9,961 nt of DNA, taken from JAAYEV01 sp964508195. GTDB lineage: Bacteria > Bacillota > Clostridia > Ch29. Position numbers and translations under genes: made by a program. The stretch spans positions 1 to 9,961 of the forward strand of contig CAZDSH010000052.1 in the NCBI GenBank assembly GCA_964508195.1, given 5' to 3'. The notes beneath the pieces are model-generated. The model did not search any database and was not told the origin of the DNA. It worked only from the letters and a program-made list of their open reading frames with translations. This document shows positions 6,704 to 9,961 of this stretch, piece after piece. Position 1 is the first letter of the stretch; every line of letters starts with the position of its first letter.

Positions 6704-8311
6704 ATGAAATTCGATCCTTATAAGTATAATTATTCGTCGAGGCGTAATGTAGTATACGCAAAGAAGGGAATGGTTGCGACGTCCCAGCCTCTGGCGGCCC
6801 AGGCGGGGTTGGAAATATTAAAAAAGGGCGGCAATGCCGTGGATGCGGCTATTGCTGCCGCTACCTGTCTTACGGTAGTAGAACCCACCTCTAATGGAAT
6901 AGGCGGCGACGCCTTTGCGTTAGTCTGGACCGGTGGGAAACTTTATGGTTTAAACGCAAGTGGCCCGGCCCCTGGAAATATTTCGTCGGAACGGATAAGG
7001 GAAGCGGGATATAATGAAATGCCTCGCTATGGTTGGCTGCCGGTGACGGTGCCTGGCGCACCATCAGCCTGGGCGGAACTAACCGAAAAGTTTGGCAGGC
7101 TGCCCCTGTCAGAAACGATGGCCCCGGCTATAAAGTATGCCGATAAGGGGTACCCCGTTTCCCCCACGGTGGCTGCCGCCTGGGATAGGGCTTACAGATT
7201 GTACAGCACTTCTTTAAAAGGGGATGAATTCAAACCCTGGTTCGATACCTTTGCCCCCGAAGGAAGGGCGCCAAAGGCTGGTGAGATTTGGCGATCAGCG
7301 GATCACGCCAAAACTTTGGGAGTTATCGCAAAGACCGGTGCCAAGGATTTTTATAAAGGGGAACTAGCTGAAAGGATTGCGGATTTCTCAAAAAAATATG
7401 GCGGATACCTCAGCATAGGGGACCTAGAGGGATATAGCCCTGAATGGGTGGATCCGATTAAAATAAACTACAGAGGGTACGATGTATGGGAGATTCCTCC
7501 CAATGGCCATGGAATGGTAGCTCTGATGGCCCTTAATATACTTAAAGGTTTTGAGCCCGCAGAGAAGGGCGATGCCCTTTATTCCCATAGAAGTATAGAG
7601 GCGATTAAACTTGCATTTGCTGACTGCCTTCGATACCTTTCGGATCCTGAATATATGAAAGTATCCGTTGAGGCGCTTTTATCCGAGGATTATGCTGTTA
7701 AAAGGCGTGAACTGATCGGTCCCGGGGCGATTTTGCCCGGGCCGGGTACGCCGCCTGAGGGAGGCACAGTTTACCTGGCTACTGCCGACGATAAGGGCAA
7801 CATGGTTTCGTTTATACAAAGTAATTTTTGGGGTTTCGGTTCCGGCCTGGTAGTACCGGGTACCGGCATAAGTTTACACAATCGCGGCAGCAGTTTTTCC
7901 TTGGATAAAACCCATGTTAACTGTATCATGCCGCTAAAGAAACCTTACCATACTATAATACCGGGATTTTTGACGAAGGGTGATACGCCTATCGGTCCCT
8001 TCGGGGTTATGGGCGCTTTTATGCAGCCCCAAGGACATGTGCAGGTCGTTGTAAATACTATTGATTACAACATGAACCCCCAGGATGCGTTAGATGCACC
8101 CCGATGGCAGTGGATCAAAGGGAAGGAAGTATTTCTGGAACGTCAATTCCCTGCTGGATTTGCTGATGAATTAATTGCCCGGGGCCATGACATTAAATGG
8201 AGCGATGATGTTCCTTCCTTTGGGAGGGGACAGATAATATGGCGCATGGAGGACGGCACCCTTGTCGGTGGTACAGAGCCTAGGGCCGATGGCGCTATAG
8301 CACCATGGTAG
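6704..8311 (+). CDS. Gamma-glutamyltransferase-family enzyme (YwrD-like, Ntn hydrolase)
   Basis: This 535-residue protein has the full length of the GGT/cephalosporin-acylase family, whose precursors cleave themselves just before a Thr that becomes the N-terminal nucleophile. The expected Thr is Thr355 in PEGGTVYLATAD, giving a large subunit of about 354 residues and a small one of about 181. Other landmarks are the N-terminal GGNAVDAAIAAA region (42-53), GIGGDAF (65-71), NRGSSFS (393-399) and QPQGHVQVV (441-449). There is no signal peptide, unlike secreted GGTs, so it is probably cytoplasmic. The Ser-Ser pair used by classical GGTs in substrate binding is replaced by Tyr-His-Thr (415-417, YHTIIPG), as in YwrD-like proteins from memory of that group. 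Substrate is uncertain: glutathione-type gamma-glutamyl compounds or another amide. The gene sits 60 nt after the HD-GYP gene and ends before a strong hairpin. Confidence 0.9.
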   Translation: MKFDPYKYNYSSRRNVVYAKKGMVATSQPLAAQAGLEILKKGGNAVDAAIAAATCLTVVEPTSNGIGGDAFALVWTGGKLYGLNASGPAPGNISSERIREAGYNEMPRYGWLPVTVPGAPSAWAELTEKFGRLPLSETMAPAIKYADKGYPVSPTVAAAWDRAYRLYSTSLKGDEFKPWFDTFAPEGRAPKAGEIWRSADHAKTLGVIAKTGAKDFYKGELAERIADFSKKYGGYLSIGDLEGYSPEWVDPIKINYRGYDVWEIPPNGHGMVALMALNILKGFEPAEKGDALYSHRSIEAIKLAFADCLRYLSDPEYMKVSVEALLSEDYAVKRRELIGPGAILPGPGTPPEGGTVYLATADDKGNMVSFIQSNFWGFGSGLVVPGTGISLHNRGSSFSLDKTHVNCIMPLKKPYHTIIPGFLTKGDTPIGPFGVMGAFMQPQGHVQVVVNTIDYNMNPQDALDAPRWQWIKGKEVFLERQFPAGFADELIARGHDIKWSDDVPSFGRGQIIWRMEDGTLVGGTEPRADGAIAPW

Positions 8312-8338
8312 TGTGAAAGAATGTATAAGCACTTAAAT

Positions 8339-8371
8339 ATAAACTGTCGATGGGGGTCATCGACAGTTTAT
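8339..8371 (+). terminator. Hairpin terminator between convergent genes
   Basis: A perfect 14-bp stem (8339-8352 with 8358-8371) around a 5-nt loop GGGGT starts 28 nt after the GGT-like stop. The T-rich tail is delayed (six T at 8384-8389), so it is an imperfect intrinsic terminator on the plus strand. Because it lies between convergent genes it may also serve the minus-strand transcript, although A-runs on the plus strand to the left are limited. Confidence 0.65.
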
Positions 8372-8448
8372 TACATATTCGTATTTTTTATCTCATTATT
8401 TTTTGGTTACCTATCCTATTTTGTTGTTAATTCCTCATTGTTCTATCC

Positions 8449-8462
8449 ATGCATTTTTGCAT
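8449..8462 (-). terminator. Small hairpin after the spoIIQ stop
   Basis: ATGCA and TGCAT (8449-8453 and 8458-8462) flank four T just beyond the end of the minus-strand gene. The 5-bp stem without a clear U-tract is weak; termination of spoIIQ more likely uses the larger hairpin at 8339-8371. Confidence 0.25.
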
Positions 8463-8465
8463 ATC

Positions 8466-9332
8466 CTACATATTAGGCAAATACAGCTTTGGGTCCTCAT
8501 GGTTTCCGTTTTTGATCACTTCAAAATGTAAATGGGGTACATCCCCTATTTCAAATTCCGCAGTATTCCCTACGCCGCTTATAACCTTGCCCTGCTCGAT
8601 TTTCTGGCCCTTTTTAACCATGTTATTGTTCTGTAGGTTTGCATAACGGGTCACTAGGGCATCACCATGGTCAATAGTTATCATTATTCCTAACTCCGAA
8701 TGATTGGTAATCTCCGTTACTTTACCGGATTTTACTGCCTTAACCGGCGTACCGATTGAGGCTGCTATATCAATGCCGTAATGGGTTGTCCACTGTTCAA
8801 GAGTCTTCGAATAGACGAGGTTATCCTTGCCAAAATCCATGCATATTTTACCAAGAACGGGCATGATCATCCCTTCCGATGATGTATCAGGCTTTTTCTC
8901 CGTTGATAATGATGTTACCGGTACCTGGGAGGTCGCCTTTGCCATCGTTGTATCCTTAACAGGTACAGTCTCGCGAACCGTAATATTTTTTCGTTCCCCG
9001 GTATCTTTCCCATCCGCGTCATTTTTGTCAGAAAGCCCCCCGTCGCTTTCATCGGCTTCATCCGGCATATCCTCGATTAAAACTGCTGGATTAGTGCCAT
9101 TATCCCCGGTGAAGCTGCCGCTAGCACCCGCCCCAGCCATCTCATATTCCCCGTCAAGCTCGTCCTCTGTGTTTGGCAAATCCCCCTGGCCGAAATATTC
9201 CAGGTTGCTTTTGGTTACCCATACAGCCGTTGCTGCTAAAAGGATTAGGCATAGAAACAGAATTACATAAAAACTATCCCTACTGATGGCGGCTATGAGC
9301 CGATTTTTATTAAACCTTCTTTTGAGATTCAT
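8466..9332 (-). CDS. spoIIQ: Stage II sporulation protein Q (M23/LytM domain)
   Basis: This 288-residue single-pass membrane protein has a short basic cytoplasmic tail, a membrane segment at about 20-39, a long acidic low-complexity linker (about 45-150, many Asp/Glu/Ser/Thr) and a C-terminal M23 (LytM) domain from about 158. The segment LVYSKTLEQWTTHYGIDIAA is typical of SpoIIQ. SpoIIQ is made in the forespore and joins mother-cell SpoIIIAH across the intermembrane space during engulfment. Zinc-ligand positions are intact: His184 and Asp188 (HYGID) and His269 (HLH, with His267). The other catalytic His of active LytM (in YxH) is Asn232 (RYANL). The start at 9332 is chosen for the GGAGGTGA ribosome binding site; an in-frame ATG at 9368 has none. 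Transcription converges on the GGT-like gene; the upstream side faces the right repeat block. Confidence 0.9.
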   Translation of the reverse strand: MNLKRRFNKNRLIAAISRDSFYVILFLCLILLAATAVWVTKSNLEYFGQGDLPNTEDELDGEYEMAGAGASGSFTGDNGTNPAVLIEDMPDEADESDGGLSDKNDADGKDTGERKNITVRETVPVKDTTMAKATSQVPVTSLSTEKKPDTSSEGMIMPVLGKICMDFGKDNLVYSKTLEQWTTHYGIDIAASIGTPVKAVKSGKVTEITNHSELGIMITIDHGDALVTRYANLQNNNMVKKGQKIEQGKVISGVGNTAEFEIGDVPHLHFEVIKNGNHEDPKLYLPNM

Positions 9333-9342
9333 GGTTTTACTG

Positions 9343-9350
9343 TCACCTCC
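9343..9350 (-). promoter_or_regulatory. Ribosome binding site fixing the spoIIQ start at 9332
   Basis: On the minus strand GGAGGTGA lies 10 nt before the ATG at 9332. It falls inside the frame that would begin at 9368, which argues that the longer reading is not used. Confidence 0.75.
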
Positions 9351-9356
9351 ATCCGA

Positions 9357-9385
9357 TAGTATGTCCATAAAATAGTAAAGAATAC
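9357..9385 (-). promoter_or_regulatory. Candidate sigma-F-type promoter of spoIIQ
   Basis: On the minus strand GGACATACTA (9366-9357) fits the B. subtilis sigma-F -10 pattern GGnrAnAnTw except at the r position. GTATT (9385-9381), 14 nt upstream, fits the -35 pattern GywTA at 4 of 5 bases; GCGTA with a 16-nt spacer is an equal alternative. Known spoIIQ genes are under sigma-F, which supports the reading. The -10 overlaps the ATG at 9368, again favouring the start at 9332. The predicted transcript would begin very close to the ribosome binding site. Confidence 0.4.
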
Positions 9386-9454
9386 GCAGTAATATTCATG
9401 CCTTCTTAAAAATACTATTTATAAGGCGGAAAGTAGAAAGTAAATGGTGGGCAT

Positions 9455-9481
9455 GTGGCAAGGGGACGTTTTGTTTGCCAC
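9455..9481 (-). repeat. 27-bp palindromic repeat, copy 5
   Basis: This is a minus-strand copy of the palindrome in the left cluster, with T at the one variable position, so its stem is 7 bp. It lies 123 nt upstream of the spoIIQ start codon, just outside the predicted promoter. Confidence 0.92.
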
Positions 9482-9498
9482 ATTAGGCCCGCACATGT

Positions 9499-9536
9499 AG
9501 GCAATAGGCTGTCCGCAGCTGAGCTTACACCCGCAT
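9499..9536 (+). repeat. 38-bp module, copy A
   Basis: This module (starting AGGCAATAGGCTGTCCG, ending CACCCGCAT) matches 9719-9756 at 37 of 38 positions; the only difference is C versus G at 9515/9735. It directly abuts a palindrome (9537), whereas the second copy continues into unrelated sequence. The same module in reverse complement forms the left edge of the window. Confidence 0.9.
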
Positions 9537-9563
9537 GTGGCAGGGGGACGTTTTGTTTGCCAC
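9537..9563 (-). repeat. 27-bp palindromic repeat, copy 6
   Basis: This minus-strand copy has C at the variable position and is otherwise identical. It is the inverted counterpart of the palindrome at 149-175: both are separated from a heptamer array by a 27-bp linker. Confidence 0.92.
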
Positions 9564-9590
9564 ATTTGTGGGTAATGCGAAGCTATGCTT
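9564..9590 (-). repeat. 27-bp linker, inverted counterpart of 122-148
   Basis: It joins palindrome copy 6 to the right heptamer array. It has the same length as the left linker and matches it at 20 of 27 positions in reverse complement. Confidence 0.75.
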
Positions 9591-9716
9591 AGAAGTGGGA
9601 AGTGGGAAATGGGATGTGGGATGTGGGATGTGGGATGTGGGATGTGGGACGTGAGTAGTGGGTAGTGGGAAGTGAGAAGTGAGAAGTGGTTAGTGGATAG
9701 TGGATAGTGGGTAGTG
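9591..9716 (-). repeat. Heptanucleotide tandem array, 18 units
   Basis: Eighteen uninterrupted 7-bp units, read on the plus strand as GRNAGTG-like heptamers. They include five perfect GGATGTG copies (9612-9646), AGAAGTG (three copies), GGAAGTG, GGTAGTG, GATAGTG and single variants. In reverse complement they have the same CAC-type pattern as the left array, but a different unit has been amplified (CACATCC rather than CACTTCT). This points to independent expansion after the two blocks separated. Confidence 0.92.
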
Positions 9717-9718
9717 AA

Positions 9719-9756
9719 AGGCAATAGGCTGTCCGGAGCTGAGCTTACACCCGCAT
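9719..9756 (+). repeat. 38-bp module, copy B
   Basis: This is the second copy of the 38-bp module and sits directly beyond the heptamer array. Bases 9717-9739 are the perfect inverted partner of window positions 1-23. After 9756 the sequence departs from copy A, which instead runs into a palindrome, so a palindrome has either been lost here or inserted there. Confidence 0.9.
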
Positions 9757-9910
9757 AGTAAAAAGAGCGCAGAGGGCGTAGGATCAGAATTTCCGCTGTC
9801 CGAAGCCGTTAGGCTAGTTTGCGGGAATTCCCGAAGCCCTTAAGCTCATTCATATTGTTAAGGGGACACTTCTCCACCTCGGGGTAAAGCTTTGCAGTAC
9901 GAGAAGAAAT
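9757..9910. other. Non-coding stretch with a two-level hairpin
   Basis: No supportable gene is present in 9369-9961. Most of it is the repeats listed separately; this 154-bp part is the only non-repeat portion. It contains an outer 10-bp stem with one G-U pair (9787-9796 with 9821-9830) enclosing an AGCC-GTTA-GGCT hairpin (9804-9815). It also holds a GGGAATTCCC palindrome (9823-9832) and a direct repeat CCGAAGCC at 9800 and 9831 (31-bp period). GCTGTCCG at 9795 echoes the 38-bp module. It may be a diverged repeat or a small structured RNA; I cannot tell which. Confidence 0.4.
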
Positions 9911-9937
9911 GTGGCAAACAAAACGTCCCCTTGCCAC
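9911..9937 (+). repeat. 27-bp palindromic repeat, copy 7
   Basis: This plus-strand copy has T at the variable position. The 23 bases after it (9938-9960) match the 23-bp spacer between copies 3 and 4 (248-270) at 18 positions, and the final base of the window is G. A further copy is therefore expected to begin at 9961. Confidence 0.92.
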
Positions 9938-9961
9938 AAAGTAAGAATCATTCTAAGAATG

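Noticed and set aside
8827..9270. 147-codon plus-strand frame opposite spoIIQ
   Set aside because: It is antisense to the acidic linker of SpoIIQ, whose biased composition keeps the opposite strand open; no ribosome binding site or known domain.
9419..9724. 101-codon minus-strand frame over the right heptamers
   Set aside because: The translated peptide is a low-complexity Ser/His/Pro/Thr product of the 7-bp array and has no homology-like features.
9757..9910. tRNA or rRNA fragment
   Set aside because: The hairpins do not form a cloverleaf, and no conserved tRNA T-loop or rRNA segment is recognisable.
1..9961. Composite transposon bounded by the inverted repeats
   Set aside because: No transposase, integrase or target-site duplication is visible, and the enclosed genes look like ordinary chromosomal genes including spoIIQ. 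The inverted blocks are better described as dispersed intergenic repeats.

Overview
The window looks like a chromosomal segment of an endospore-forming Firmicute, most likely an anaerobic Clostridia-type organism. The evidence is a SpoIIQ-type sporulation protein, strong AGGAGG-type ribosome binding sites, heavy use of ATA (Ile) and AGG (Arg) codons, and an RND pump with a membrane-fusion partner but no outer-membrane channel gene nearby. Genus cannot be decided from the sequence.

Layout. Positions 1-297 are a repeat block: a 23-bp module, 14 tandem heptamers (CACTTCY type), a 27-bp linker, then four near-identical 27-bp palindromes. A good sigma-A-type promoter at 327-355 drives a TetR-family regulator (385-981). 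After a 211-bp gap come an HlyD/AcrA-type membrane-fusion protein (1193-2239) and an RND efflux permease (2267-5272), which look co-transcribed. Next, on the same strand, are a tandem HD / HD-GYP phosphohydrolase (5393-6643), probably a cyclic-di-GMP phosphodiesterase, and a gamma-glutamyltransferase-family enzyme (6704-8311) closed by a strong hairpin at 8339-8371. Convergent to these, on the minus strand, is spoIIQ (8466-9332), preceded by a sigma-F-like promoter. Positions 9369-9961 hold no gene. They carry a second repeat block whose core is the inverted counterpart of the left block, then an isolated 44-nt hairpin and a further palindrome.

How the parts work together. The regulator, fusion protein and permease form a classic locally regulated efflux cassette. 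The HD-GYP protein and the GGT-like enzyme have their own ribosome binding sites and may be read from the same strand as separate units; no functional link to the pump is evident. SpoIIQ belongs to the forespore engulfment/feeding-tube complex.

The most unusual content is the repeats. The two ends share the modular order [23-bp module][n heptamers][27-bp linker][27-bp palindrome] in inverted orientation, with n = 14 on the left and 18 on the right. Seven palindrome copies are identical at 26 of 27 positions. No transposase is present in the window, so how they spread is unknown.
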